This document shows positions 43,730-56,541 of a stretch of 64,000 bases of DNA, piece by piece. The notes beneath the pieces were generated by a model. It made no database searches, was not told where the DNA came from, and was given only the letters and a program-made list of their open reading frames with translations. Source of the stretch: Brienomyrus brachyistius (lineage: Eukaryota; Chordata; Actinopteri; Osteoglossiformes; Mormyridae); the NCBI RefSeq assembly GCF_023856365.1, contig NW_026042683.1, positions 57,817 to 121,816 on the forward strand, written 5' to 3'. The position numbers and the translations under genes are program-made. Positions within the stretch are counted from its first letter, which is position 1. The number at the start of each line of letters is the position of its first letter.

Positions 43730-45262
43730 GTGACTCCTAACACATCAAGAGTGAATCGGTGGAAACAAAAATATTTAGGTTCTTTGCATTTTTGGAGTAT
43801 TTTACTTTCTGTGCCTGTTTGTACATTGTTCACAGCCATAATACTTTATAATTACAAGGTAGTTTTATGTTAGAGCTCTTGCTCCAATAAATATGTGCCT
43901 TGTAATTAACTAAATTCTAGGCTATTCAGTTTTTTTTGCCCTCGTGATGGTCGTGGGTTGTGAAAAAAGCCTTCTTCTTAGGGGTACCGCTGGGGCCAGC
44001 CGGGCGTATGTCGTGGCTTCAGTGAGTACTTATGTTTGTCATGCTGCCTGTGTACTTTATAGCGGCACAACATATTTCTGCAAATTGCATGCGTCAAATT
44101 GTCTGTCTCTCTTAAAAAATATGAAGTGTCACCAAAATTTTAAACGGGGAATCAATCTCAATGAAAAATATTCGTCAAGTAACGTTTCTAAAATAATATA
44201 GACATACTAATAATTATATATTAATAAATCGGATGAACGATGCATCCCAAATTGTATCCGCTGCGCACTTCTTAATCAGGGCAATCGCATCGTGGAGGTT
44301 TCTGCAGACGCCCAAAAAGACTTACTTAAGAAAACTGTTGCATGATAATTTGTACCATTTTCAAGGGTGGGGGGCGTGCAGTAGATGCCCCCTTTATTTT
44401 TGTGCTTCTGCCGTTCAAACCGAGCAGCACTGAGTTTGTCATGGCACCTGACGCCAAATCTACTGCTTAGCTGCTACAGACAGAACTATCTTCAAATCAC
44501 CACTAGGGGGTGTCAATGCTGCAGCTTCGTTCTATGGTTGATCTTTTTCAAAGACAGTTTTTTTTCTCTCTCTCCACATAATCAACTTAACTGATTAGCG
44601 TGCTTTCATAGTAATGGTTTTTAATCCGTGTTAATCTTCTGAACAATGACTAGTAAAGGTTCTATGAGGTTGTCCTACTTACTATGGATTTTAAGTTTTT
44701 TATCAAGGTGTTAAAACGTACCACAGTTGCCAGTCCTGTGTTTTATGTCTAGCAATTTGTACAGTTTCTTCAGTATAAACACATGCCATGATCTGTGAGA
44801 ATCTCCTCCAGAACTCTGCATTTCCTCAAGATCTTTTTGTAATATTGCATCATGGCACTGCTCAGAACAACACAGATGGTGCATAACAACACAAGGGAGT
44901 ACAAGACAACATGGTGCAGAAACAGTGCGATACAAAGCAGGACAAAACTGGATGATACGTGGTCAGTGGTGGATAAAGTGCAGTAACAGCTGTACAGTGC
45001 AGCTGCCGTGGAAATGACTGTTACAGGGGATGCAAAAGCTGCAGGTTTGAATTGTTTGGCGAATGAAGCTGTTCATGAATCTGCTAGTCAGTGTTTGTGG
45101 ATGGTGGTCAGAGTCCTGGATTATAGACTGAACCTTGTTACTGTGGCAGTTAAAGTACAGCTGGTCAATGGAGGGCAGTTCAGTGCGAATGATGTTCTTA
45201 ACAGACTTCGCAATGTACTGCCTTCCTGTCATGTGGCTCCACCATACCATAGTACTACTGTA
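43730..45262. other. unit 1 interval without recognised gene
   Basis: A polyA signal (AATAAA at about 43,887) follows the hAT-like gene. Frames up to 131 codons around 45,008-45,403 resemble nothing. Minus-strand sequence around 44,750-45,200 is weakly like an old LINE 3' region. The same content recurs in unit 2. Confidence 0.4.
44500..44513 (+). promoter_or_regulatory. CTCF-like motif, unit 1
   Basis: CCACTAGGGGGTGT matches 12 of 14 positions of the vertebrate CTCF core (CCASYAGRKGGCRS), differing at the C and the final S. It repeats in unit 2 at 54,066-54,079. Such sites also arise in SINEs, so function is unproven. Confidence 0.3.
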
Positions 45263-45267
45263 AGAAC

Positions 45268-46278
45268 TAGGGATGTAACGATACATTCAACTCACCATTT
45301 GATACGATTCACGATTCTGAGTTCACGATACAATTTTCTCATTTTTTGCAGAATGAGCTGCAGACAAATATATTCAAAAATATTCTTATATTTATCTTTC
45401 TGAACTGTTGACACTGTTGTGAACAGTGCAACTGAATTTGAATAAAATACTGTTGAAAAAAATCCCAAATCAAAATAAGTAAATAAAAAAAAATAAATCA
45501 AATAAATAAGCTAAGGTTTGCATGTGCAGCTTTTTAGCGTGCTTTGCCCTTTTAATAATCTTCACTCAGCTCACGGTGGTGCCAGTGGACCTGTTTGTGT
45601 ATGTTATCAGTCTATTACAATGTTTGCATGCAGTTTATGTCTTGTCTGTGCTTTTCTCGCTGTTTCCTCCTCGTTTGTGATTACCGGAAAGCTAATATGC
45701 TGCCACACCGCCAATTGAAGATCGGGCGGTGCGTCCATCCATCCATTTTCTGAAACCACTTAATCCCAACTGAGATCGCGGGGGAGACCGGAGCCTATCC
45801 CGGGAACAAGGGGCGCAGACAGGAACCAAGCCCAGGCAGTCACCTACACACCGCAGGTCGCACACACTCACACAACTACAGGGCCAATTTAGACTCACCA
45901 GTCAACCTATCCTGCATGCTTTTGGACCGTGGGAGGAACCTGGAGTCCCCGGCGAAAACGGGGAGAGCATGCGAACTCCACACAGAAAGGGCCCTGGACC
46001 GAAGCCAGCACTAACCACTGTGCCGTCCTCAGTTTCAAATTCATTCATCATCTCGCGTTCGCTCAAAACCAAAAACTGACGTACGATGTCGACGTGATAC
46101 GCAGTGACATCTGACGTCAAACTCACATTGTGAAATCAAATGTAATATTACACCAGTTTTTCTGTTAAAGTACTGTGAAGTACTCCTACAATAGTGATTC
46201 ATTTTCCACATCAGCCGGTTTAAATCTTCATGCATTTGCACCGATTTTTAACTGATTTGTGATTCATCATTACATGCC
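45268..46278. mobile_element. hAT-like element with nested SINE, unit 1
   Basis: The left part TAGGGATGTAACGATACATTC, with TTTGATACGATTCACGATTC, is a common fish hAT-type end. The right side ends GATTTGTGATTCATCATTACA-TGCC, a diverged inverted counterpart. A minus-strand SINE splits it at about 45,731-46,029. No transposase. Confidence 0.45.
45731..46029 (-). mobile_element. SINE, minus strand, diverged, unit 1
   Basis: Reads in reverse the SINE structure: CCATCCATCCATTTTCTGAAA at the left, GGAGCCTATCCCGG, CCAATTTAGACTCACC, then CTAACCACTGTGCCGTCC (complement of the tRNA head) at the right. More diverged than the plus copy at 46.6 kb. Confidence 0.75.
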
Positions 46279-46608
46279 AGGGCCAGCAGCTCTGCATGGC
46301 TCGACCCTCATAAACATTCTCCACACATGCTGTTCAGGCAGTGGCCACAGAAATTCCCCCAGTGAACTTTATGCTTTCTGTCGGAGAGTATGCTGTGTTC
46401 TGGCCTTAAACCCTGCATACTACTTTGCAGACTTTGATCCTCTTAACAACAATTGGCATTTCTGGTGGCTGAATATCCATCCATCCGTCATCCAACTGCA
46501 TGCTTAAAAGCTGTGAATAATAGTAATAATTCTTAAAATTGCAACTATCTAGAATTTCAGCCTAGTTACTCAGCTAAATTACTATTTAAACCTAGAATAA
46601 TTTCTATA

Positions 46609-46963
46609 AGGGGCGGCATGGTGGTGCAGTGGTTAGCACTGTCGCCTCACACCTCTGGGACCCGGGTTCGTGTCTCCGCCTGGGTCACATGTGTGTGGAG
46701 TTTGCATGTTCTCCCCATGTCGTTGTGGGGTTTCCTCTGGGTACTCCGGTTTCCCCCCACAGTCCAAAAACATGCTGGGGCTAATTGGAGTTGCTGAATT
46801 GCCCGTAGGTGTGTGTGTGTGAGTGGATGGTGTGTGAGTGTGCCCTGCGATGGGCTGGCCCCCCATCCTGGGTTGTTCCCTGCCTCGTGCCCATTGATTC
46901 TGGGATAGGCTCCGGACCCCCCGCGACCCAATAGGATAAGCGGTTTGGAAAATGGATGGATGG
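46609..46963 (+). mobile_element. full-length tRNA-headed SINE with perfect 12-bp target duplication, unit 1
   Basis: 355 bases with A box TGGTGCAGTGGTTAGC, B box GGTTCGTGTCTCC, the body GTTTGCATGTTCTCCCC and GGTTTCCCCCCACAGTCC, and an ATGGATGG tail. ATAATTTCTATA lies on both sides (46,597-46,608 and 46,964-46,975). The open minus-strand frames inside it are meaningless. Confidence 0.9.
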
Positions 46964-46975
46964 ATAATTTCTATA

Positions 46976-48189
46976 TGTGTGATAGAATCAAAAAATATTT
47001 TGTTTTACATATAAATCTTCACAAGGTGTATTACACATGGTATTCCCCAGACACCGCCACCCCAACAGATGCTTTGTTTGTTAAGACAATAGCTCAGAAA
47101 GTGGTTGATCGATCTTTTGCAGCTTTTACCAAGGTTTGTACAAGCCAAAATTAAATTTTGAAACGGATCCCTGCCACACCCTGCCCTCCTGAACCTCCCG
47201 TTTCCTCCCTAGTGTGGTATAACGTGCCATGCCTGTTCCGCGTTTGTTTTACCTCTCCTTCCTGCCCTTGTGTTACTCATTTCAGGTGCCTCTAGTTTGC
47301 TCCCTGCTTAGCCTTGTATAAATGTGCTTCTCAGTCCTGCCTTTAATGTTGCTGCTGCTGTTTGCCTGTGTGTTCTTCCCTGCTTATGATTCCCCCGTGA
47401 TCCAGTTGTGATCCAGTTGTCTTCATATCATGTATTCACATTCCTCAGCTGAGAGTGAACAAAGTTCTGTGGAAAGTATCTGACTACAGATAGACTTTCA
47501 CCCAGTTCTCTGCGGGAGCTCTGATTACAGAGTGACTCCCCGACTACTTCTGAAGCCCTTCCTTAAGTATCCAGACCAGGTGATGGCATGTTTCTGAAGA
47601 CTGACTAATTTCGGTCAATGGTTAATTTTAGGGGCATTGCTGACCTTGGTTCTCAAGTCCCCAGCCAATCAGATCACTTTAGGGGGTGGTTGTAATTCCC
47701 TTGTTCTACCATGAGAGAATCTCTCTCAGTTTGGTGGGTTGAGCCGAAGTTTCTGTATTTCTCTTAGGAAAAGCTATACTGCCTTAAATCTGAGAGTATA
47801 ATACTCCTCGTCTCATGCCTATTCAAACGAGACCAAACATGCGTGTATTTGTCCCTAACATCTATGTGTGCTGAGTTATCCTGTTTATAGTGGAAAAGGT
47901 GTCTGTGTCTGGAGGCTGACAGCTGTTGTTGCTGTGGATTGATTGTGGAACTCTGGTCACTCCGGGGGTGAAAGGTCTTGCTTTTTCTGTGCTGCTCCAG
48001 TTATTCCTATCCAGTCTCTCAGGAGCCGGCAGGCCTTTGCCTTCCTTAAAAGGGGTGGTTTGACGAGTTGAGTCCAGTCTTGCCTGGGCCAGCGGAGCTC
48101 TGAAATAGACTGATGCAGGCTGATCAGAGTTGGGGCCTGCAGGACCTATAAGTTTTATGTCCTTACAGAATGTAAGTGGCATCATACTA
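46976..48189. other. unit 1 interval without recognised gene
   Basis: GC-poor to mixed sequence. A CCAATCAG (about 47,666) and an ORF of 107 codons on the minus strand (47,862-48,185) are present, but neither forms a recognisable gene. Confidence 0.4.
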
Positions 48190-49416
48190 AACTAGTGGTG
48201 TTCGAACTAGCATGGAAAGAGGCTATGGGTAGCTACAAAAAGGCTCTTAGTGCCGCCAAATCATCTAGTATCTATCAGAACTAATTGAAATAAACAAAAA
48301 TAATCCTAGATTCCTATTTACTATGGTGTCCAAGCTGACTAATAACCAGACCACTGGTTATTTTCCAGTGACGACTTTATGAAACTTTTTGACCAAAAAT
48401 ATGCTCAATTAAACAGAACATTTTGAATATTGAATATTGGTTAACCAGTCAGAACTGATGTACTTAATTTTATCTTCAAATTCATCTACTTGTATGCTAG
48501 AACCTGTTCCATCAAAATTATTCAGCGATGCTCCCAGCATTGATTGAACCGCTACTAGCAATAGTTAAACTAAAACATATAATCATATTACCCCAATTTT
48601 ATCTTCACTGCACTGGCTGCCAGTTAGATTTCGTGTTGACTACAAAACACTGCTCTTAACCTATAAAGCTGTAAATGGTCTTGCACCGCAGTATGTGAGT
48701 GACCTCATTTGCGTTCCGAATCATACACTTAGATGACGAGATGGAGGTATTCTATCCGTACCCAGAATAAAGAACATTACCTTTGGGGGAAGAGCATTTG
48801 CTCATAAAGCACCACAGCTATGGAATAAACTTCCTATTAGTGTTCGGAACTCAGACACAATCTCTGCTTTTAAGTCAAGGCTTAAGATGTACCTCTTTCG
48901 CCAGTCTTTTGGATAGTTAAATCTTCTTTTCTAAGGTGAATGGGAAATCTGGAGGTTCATAGTTATTTGAGATTGAAGGGGAAAGGGGGGATTGGTGCTG
49001 TCGTCCTGCCACTCTCGCCGATCACTTAAGCTGTGGATGGGAGGTGGCTTGACGCCAAAACCTCTGTAAACCCTCATGCCTGTGCTTCCTTCCAGGTCAC
49101 TCTTTTAGGCAGGCTGTCATAGTTGCTTTAGTCCTGCCGGTTAGGTGTAGGGCAATAACTCTTCTCCATCTTCTCTTTTTCGAGCTGATACCGAGCCGAC
49201 TACACCGTGTGAACCCGCACCTGGACTCCTGGATATAACTACATGAAACCAACTGGGACTTTATAACTATATGAACTCTAATGAATGTCAATGTAAATGC
49301 AGTTTCATGCTCCTTGGTCGCCCAGAGGAGGATGGGGTCCCCTTCTGAGTCTAGGTTCCACTCAAGGTTTCTTCCTGCTAGAGGGAGTTTCCTTGCCACT
49401 GTCGCCTCAGGCTTTT
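48190..49416 (+). pseudogene. L2-like LINE C-terminal part and tail, unit 1
   Basis: Encodes LHWLPVRFRVDYKTLLLTYK, AVNGLAPQYVSDLICVPNHT, RIKNITFGGRAFAHKAPQLW and NKLPISVRNSD with SAFKSRLKMYLFRQSFG, then a stop (48,913). The reading passes at least one frameshift or stop (near 48,735) and the upstream part is decayed. The tail reads GAGGATGGGGTCCCCTTCTG and CAAGGTTTCTTCC, as in other L2-like copies. At 49,416 the tail (GTCGCCTCAGGCTTTT) meets the AT-rich linker of the next unit, which is the duplication joint. Confidence 0.7.
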
Positions 49417-49457
49417 AAATATAAATATAAATATATAAAATATATAAAATATATTTT

Positions 49458-49530
49458 TGGCCACAACCGGGATTCGAACCCCGGTCTCCCGTGTGAAAGG
49501 CGGCGATCTTACCACTACACTATCCAGCAA
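49458..49530 (-). tRNA. tRNA-Glu-like (TTC), module copy 4
   Basis: Identical to copy 1. First module of unit 2, 41 bases from the duplication joint. Confidence 0.5.
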
Positions 49531-49734
49531 CTATATAATATAAGGGAGATTTACGGGAAAATACTAATACGGGAGGACGGCGGGAAAGAGAAGTAAAATA
49601 CGGTAGTTTCCCGGCCAAAACGGGAGGCTCCAGTATCCCTTACATTTTAAGACAGGAAATATAAAATAATATAAATTATATAAAATATAATATAAATATA
49701 AATATAAATATATAAAATATATAAAATATATTTT

Positions 49735-49807
49735 TGGCCACAACCGGGATTCGAACCCCGGTCTCCCGTGTGAAAGGCGGCGATCTTACCACTACACTAT
49801 CCAGCAA
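49735..49807 (-). tRNA. tRNA-Glu-like (TTC), module copy 5
   Basis: Identical to copy 1. Second module of unit 2. Confidence 0.5.
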
Positions 49808-50407
49808 CTATATAATATAAGGGAGATTTACGGGAAAATACTAATACGGGAGGACGGCGGGAAAGAGAAGTAAAATACGGTAGTTTCCCGGCCAAAACGG
49901 GAGACTTGACAGCTATGGCTGTCTCTGGCCACGCCCCCTACAGTCGGTCCGGCCCCTGTTCGCGTGTTCGCGAAAACGACTTCATTTATTTTCTTATTGA
50001 TTTATCGACAGACTTTTTAGACGTTATAATAACAACACTCTATTGATCCCCCTCTTACTGTCCATGATACACAATGACGAGACACATGTTCACTAATGAC
50101 GAGAACTATTCTATTTTTCATGCCGGGGGTCCTTCAAATCTTACATTTACAAATCTTGTTCTTGTTCTCTGCTTTCTCCTTTCTCGTTCCCGTAGATATA
50201 TATTATTATACGGAGATTTACGGAGTCTTCAAAGACGGTCCGGCTCCAGCTCAAGGATCACTGTTGCTGTGGTGTAGATCAGCTGATCTGTAGTAGTCTT
50301 CTACGTACATCTTCTAGTAGACCTTCTGAGGGTACTTCACGCATTCTTGGTCGGAGGGTCCAGGTTTCCAGCTTAGCTTATTTCTTATTTCTCAGGTCAG
50401 CTGCTCT

Positions 50408-50918
50408 TGTTTGGGATGTGCTTGACCGGCGTATACGACAGCGTGTACCAGTTCCCACTAATATCCAACAACTTCGCACAGCCATTGAAGAGGAGTGGAC
50501 CAACATTCCACAGGCCACAATTGACAATCTGATAAACTCTATGCGAAGAAGATGTGTTGCATTGCATGAGGCAAATGGTGGTCACACCAGATACTGACCG
50601 GTTCTGAGTCCCCAGACCCCCAATAAAGCAAAAAACTGCACATTCCAGGGTGGCCTTTTATTGTGGGCAGTATAAGGTACACCTGTGCACTACCCATGAT
50701 GTCAGATCAGCATCTTGATGTGGCACACCTGTGAGGTGGGATGGATTATCTCAGCAAAGCAGAAGTGCTCACTATCACACATTTAGACTGATTTGTGAGA
50801 AATGTTTGAGAGAAATGGTAATATTGTGTATCTGGAATGAATTGTAGGTCTTTAAGTCCATCTCATGAAAAATGGGAGCAGAAACAAGAGTGTTGCGTTT
50901 ATATTTTTGTTCAGTATA
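50408..50918 (+). mobile_element. Tc1 3' half, unit 2
   Basis: Same as 40,842-41,352, including the substitution that distinguishes it from the complete element at 30 kb. Confidence 0.9.
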
Positions 50919-52183
50919 GAATAAGCCCAGATTTATGTTTATTCAGTGGAGATAAGTACAACCTCTAAAGATAGGCCTACACCCGTTTTGGCAGTGTCTC
51001 CGGATCCCATGACAAATAATGCCTTCAGTACATCCTCCTCAACCCACACTGAAAGCAGAAGTGCTATGGGCTTTGCAAACGGTTTGCCGACATCACTCCT
51101 ATACGTCCAATGATGACATTCACACCGTCTCCAGGGTGATGTTCCCTGACTCGCAGGGTCACTTGTGGTAAAGATAAAACCGCTTTTCTTGCGCGATTTG
51201 GACTCGCTCCATATATTAAAAGGGAGCTTCGTTGTCATGTTTGACGTAAGTATGAACAGGACCATCAAAAGAAAACAACTGGATGTGCATGTCAGGTATT
51301 GGGTGAATTATGAGAATGGCTCTCGAGTGCAGTCCTGGTTCTGGGATCACAGTACATGAGCCACTCCACCGCTGAAGACTTACTGGAGAAGTTTAAGGTA
51401 AGCCATTCAATAACATTTAAACTCATTAACGAACCCATGATTTTTAAATATCCATGGTTTATCTTTACATGTGTTTAAATGGGAGAACCATATTTATTGG
51501 TAAGCATATTTTAAAGATTTTATTGCTGCTTCATGGCTTTTGCTGCAAAAAAAATAGTTCATTGAGGAAATAGAATGTTTAAGTGTTGTGTAGCAACATG
51601 TACAGCTGTTGTACAGGCAAAAACTCTGGCTCAGTCCAAAGGAGGTGGATATAGGAATGGCTGTCATCAAGGTGGGACTTCTGTGAATTCACTGGTATCT
51701 TTACATACAAATGTATCAAACAATTGTGAAGTAAAAAATATGTGAATAACATGGAGTTTGAGCTGGTTTGATATGTACAGCTGAGGTAGTGTTAACCTTG
51801 GGCTGAGTGTGCAGAAAGATTCTGGAAATTTGACAAACCATCTTTTTGTCAGAGACAGTCAGGAGCCAAAGGCAGTGGAAGTGACCTTGGTGTCCTTCAG
51901 ATTAAAAAAAATTGCCAGATTGTGCTCTCAAAAATGTGCAAAAAGGCCTTGGATAAATGCCCTCTGAAGTACTCGATTGTACATGAGATGACGTGCTTGG
52001 ACCCAAACAAAATGCACACCAGCCAGATAACTGCCAGCAGAAAAGGAGAAATCTCATGCAGAAGTTTGCGCAGGAGAATCGGTTGGCAGGCAGGATATCT
52101 GCTGGTAAATCATAGGATAAGAATAGGATAGTTCAGAATATTATTTTTAAATTATGCTTTTCTTTTTTCACATCTAACTGAAT

Positions 52184-52492
52184 CAGGGACGGATTACAAA
52201 CCGGGTTAGCGGGGCCGCTGCCCAGGGGCCCTTGGGGTGCAGGGGGCCCGTGGGCCCCAAGCCCAAAACAATTTGCAACGCTTATCAGCAATGTATTTTC
52301 GTTTGTCTATTTTAGAGGGCCTACATTCTTTGATCCTCTGCCTACAAGGTCCCCTGACCCTATAGGGAGGGTGTTTGGCTGCCAAGGGCCCTTGACTTGT
52401 GGTGGTTGTGGTGGTGGTGCAGGTGGTGGTGGTGGGGGGGGGCCTCGCGAACGTTTTACCCAGGGGCCCACACAACCCATAATCCGTCCCTG
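52184..52492. mobile_element. 309-bp hAT MITE, unit 2
   Basis: As 42,618-42,926, with AACTGAAT on both sides. Confidence 0.9.
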
Positions 52493-53056
52493 AACTGAAT
52501 AGTGTTAACACGTAGATTTTAGCAGTATTTAGAAGACCGACTCTTGGTGTTTGAAAAGAAGCATCAGCCCAGTTATATTTTCTTTGATGAGCCTAGAGAT
52601 ATCTCAAGATTAAATTAAAATGATTGCACATTTATGGTATCATAGGAAAATTGGGTTATAAATCACTTTCCTATTCTACATGTGATTCTGTGTATTGACA
52701 TTGTTGATCTGCATCTAATCTACTGTAATTAATGTAATTACAGGTGATGCAATATCCCAGCAGTCTGATAATCACCTGCACAATGAGGCAAAAGGCTTGG
52801 ATTTTATATCCTTCATTCCTTCAGCACCATCCAAAGTTGATGTCTTTTTACATCAAAAAGTTAGTGGGCCTTATCCTGACCTCTGGATGTTCTGCAAGAA
52901 CTTGCTGCTGCTGTCCTATGGGCAAGCCGAAGTGGAACGAATAGAGGTGGAGACCTGCAACTTATCAGAGGAAACAGTTGTTGCACAGAGGCTTATATGC
53001 GACCATGTCAGAGTGTGTGGGGGAGCAACCAAAGCGCCTCTGACCAAAGGTGAAAG

Positions 53057-53284
53057 ATGAGCGAAAAGCAAAAAAGAAAACTTGAGGAACTCAAGAGGAA
53101 GAGAGTCTCACTGGAAAGTGTATGTGAGAGTTTACAAAAGGATGCTGAGCACATGGCAGAGGAAGCAGAGAGTGCTGCTGGAACCAAAAGGGCAACATTA
53201 CTTACCAAGTCCAATACTCTGAGCCGACGAGCGAAGGAGGAGAAAGAGCAGTTGGTGGTCTTAAATGCAGATACTGAAGAATAG
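53057..53284 (+). CDS. 75-codon coiled-coil ORF, unit 2
   Basis: Identical to 43,491-43,718. Confidence 0.5.
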   Translation: MSEKQKRKLEELKRKRVSLESVCESLQKDAEHMAEEAESAAGTKRATLLTKSNTLSRRAKEEKEQLVVLNADTEE

Positions 53285-53295
53285 GCTACTGAACT

Positions 53296-54833
53296 GTGAC
53301 TCCTAACACATCAAGAGTGAATCGGTGGAAACAAAAATATTTAGGTTCTTTGCATTTTTGGAGTATTTTACTTTCTGTGCCTGTTTGTACATTGTTCACA
53401 GCCATAATACTTTATAATTACAAGGTAGTTTTATGTTAGAGCTCTTGCTCCAATAAATATGTGCCTTGTAATTAACTAAATTCTAGGCTATTCAGTTTTT
53501 TTTGCCCTCGTGATGGTCGTGGGTTGTGAAAAAAGCCTTCTTCTTAGGGGTACCGCTGGGGCCAGCCGGGCGTATGTCGTGGCTTCAGTGAGTACTTATG
53601 TTTGTCATGCTGCCTGTGTACTTTATAGCGGCACAACATATTTCTGCAAATTGCATGCGTCAAATTGTCTGTCTCTCTTAAAAAATATGAAGTGTCACCA
53701 AAATTTTAAACGGGGAATCAATCTCAATGAAAAATATTCGTCAAGTAACGTTTCTAAAATAATATAGACATACTAATAATTATATATTAATAAATCGGAT
53801 GAACGATGCATCCCAAATTGTATCCGCTGCGCACTTCTTAATCAGGGCAATCGCATCGTGGAGGTTTCTGCAGACGCCCAAAAAGACTTACTTAAGAAAA
53901 CTGTTGCATGATAATTTGTACCATTTTCAAGGGTGGGGGGCGTGCAGTAGATGCCCCCTTTATTTTTGTGCTTCTGCCGTTCAAACCGAGCAGCACTGAG
54001 TTTGTCATGGCACCTGACGCCAAATCTACTGCTTAGCTGCTACAGACAGAACTATCTTCAAATCACCACTAGGGGGTGTCAATGCTGCAGCTTCGTTCTA
54101 TGGTTGATCTTTTTCAAAGACAGTTTTTTTTCTCTCTCTCCACATAATCAACTTAACTGATTAGCGTGCTTTCATAGTAATGGTTTTTAATCCGTGTTAA
54201 TCTTCTGAACAATGACTAGTAAAGGTTCTATGAGGTTGTCCTACTTACTATGGATTTTAAGTTTTTTATCAAGGTGTTAAAACGTACCACAGTTGCCAGT
54301 CCTGTGTTTTATGTCTAGCAATTTGTACAGTTTCTTCAGTATAAACACATGCCATGATCTGTGAGAATCTCCTCCAGAACTCTGCATTTCCTCAAGATCT
54401 TTTTGTAATATTGCATCATGGCACTGCTCAGAACAACACAGATGGTGCATAACAACACAAGGGAGTACAAGACAACATGGTGCAGAAACAGTGCGATACA
54501 AAGCAGGACAAAACTGGATGATACGTGGTCAGTGGTGGATAAAGTGCAGTAACAGCTGTACAGTGCAGCTGCCGTGGAAATGACTGTTACAGGGGATGCA
54601 AAAGCTGCAGGTTTGAATTGTTTGGCGAATGAAGCTGTTCATGAATCTGCTAGTCAGTGTTTGTGGATGGTGGTCAGAGTCCTGGATTATAGACTGAACC
54701 TTGTTACTGTGGCAGTTAAAGTACAGCTGGTCAATGGAGGGCAGTTCAGTGCGAATGATGTTCTTAACAGACTTCGCAATGTACTGCCTTCCTGTCATGT
54801 GGCTCCACCATACCATAGTACTACTGTAAGAAC
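53296..54833. other. unit 2 interval without recognised gene
   Basis: As 43,730-45,262. CTCF-like motif at 54,066-54,079. Confidence 0.4.
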
Positions 54834-55844
54834 TAGGGATGTAACGATACATTCAACTCACCATTTGATACGATTCACGATTCTGAGTTCACGATACAAT
54901 TTTCTCATTTTTTGCAGAATGAGCTGCAGACAAATATATTCAAAAATATTCTTATATTTATCTTTCTGAACTGTTGACACTGTTGTGAACAGTGCAACTG
55001 AATTTGAATAAAATACTGTTGAAAAAAATCCCAAATCAAAATAAGTAAATAAAAAAAAATAAATCAAATAAATAAGCTAAGGTTTGCATGTGCAGCTTTT
55101 TAGCGTGCTTTGCCCTTTTAATAATCTTCACTCAGCTCACGGTGGTGCCAGTGGACCTGTTTGTGTATGTTATCAGTCTATTACAATGTTTGCATGCAGT
55201 TTATGTCTTGTCTGTGCTTTTCTCGCTGTTTCCTCCTCGTTTGTGATTACCGGAAAGCTAATATGCTGCCACACCGCCAATTGAAGATCGGGCGGTGCGT
55301 CCATCCATCCATTTTCTGAAACCACTTAATCCCAACTGAGATCGCGGGGGAGACCGGAGCCTATCCCGGGAACAAGGGGCGCAGACAGGAACCAAGCCCA
55401 GGCAGTCACCTACACACCGCAGGTCGCACACACTCACACAACTACAGGGCCAATTTAGACTCACCAGTCAACCTATCCTGCATGCTTTTGGACCGTGGGA
55501 GGAACCTGGAGTCCCCGGCGAAAACGGGGAGAGCATGCGAACTCCACACAGAAAGGGCCCTGGACCGAAGCCAGCACTAACCACTGTGCCGTCCTCAGTT
55601 TCAAATTCATTCATCATCTCGCGTTCGCTCAAAACCAAAAACTGACGTACGATGTCGACGTGATACGCAGTGACATCTGACGTCAAACTCACATTGTGAA
55701 ATCAAATGTAATATTACACCAGTTTTTCTGTTAAAGTACTGTGAAGTACTCCTACAATAGTGATTCATTTTCCACATCAGCCGGTTTAAATCTTCATGCA
55801 TTTGCACCGATTTTTAACTGATTTGTGATTCATCATTACATGCC
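54834..55844. mobile_element. hAT-like element with nested SINE, unit 2
   Basis: Copy of 45,268-46,278. The nested minus-strand SINE is at about 55,297-55,595. Confidence 0.45.
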
Positions 55845-56174
55845 AGGGCCAGCAGCTCTGCATGGCTCGACCCTCATAAACATTCTCCACACATGCTGTT
55901 CAGGCAGTGGCCACAGAAATTCCCCCAGTGAACTTTATGCTTTCTGTCGGAGAGTATGCTGTGTTCTGGCCTTAAACCCTGCATACTACTTTGCAGACTT
56001 TGATCCTCTTAACAACAATTGGCATTTCTGGTGGCTGAATATCCATCCATCCGTCATCCAACTGCATGCTTAAAAGCTGTGAATAATAGTAATAATTCTT
56101 AAAATTGCAACTATCTAGAATTTCAGCCTAGTTACTCAGCTAAATTACTATTTAAACCTAGAATAATTTCTATA

Positions 56175-56529
56175 AGGGGCGGCATGGTGGTGCAGTGGTT
56201 AGCACTGTCGCCTCACACCTCTGGGACCCGGGTTCGTGTCTCCGCCTGGGTCACATGTGTGTGGAGTTTGCATGTTCTCCCCATGTCGTTGTGGGGTTTC
56301 CTCTGGGTACTCCGGTTTCCCCCCACAGTCCAAAAACATGCTGGGGCTAATTGGAGTTGCTGAATTGCCCGTAGGTGTGTGTGTGTGAGTGGATGGTGTG
56401 TGAGTGTGCCCTGCGATGGGCTGGCCCCCCATCCTGGGTTGTTCCCTGCCTCGTGCCCATTGATTCTGGGATAGGCTCCGGACCCCCCGCGACCCAATAG
56501 GATAAGCGGTTTGGAAAATGGATGGATGG
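56175..56529 (+). mobile_element. full-length tRNA-headed SINE with 12-bp target duplication, unit 2
   Basis: Copy of 46,609-46,963, target duplication included. Confidence 0.9.
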
Positions 56530-56541
56530 ATAATTTCTATA

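Larger units (their letters stand above)
39850..49416 (+). repeat. 9,566-bp tandem unit, copy 1
   Basis: Positions in this interval recur 9,566 bases further on, and again 20,242 further for the first part of the unit beyond the variant in unit 3. Contents: two tRNA-like modules, leader, Tc1 3' half, hAT-like gene with MITE, hAT-like element with SINE, SINE, LINE tail. The left boundary is imprecise because it lies in the AT-rich linker of the tRNA modules. Confidence 0.95.
51052..53284 (+). pseudogene. decayed hAT-transposase-like gene, unit 2
   Basis: Identical to the unit 1 copy with the same frame breaks. Exons at 51,052-51,397, 51,853-52,104 and 52,744-53,284. Confidence 0.6.

Noticed and set aside
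45008..45403. 131-codon plus ORF repeated in units 1 and 2
   Set aside because: It runs from unrecognised sequence into the end of a hAT-like element and shows no family features; probably a chance frame.
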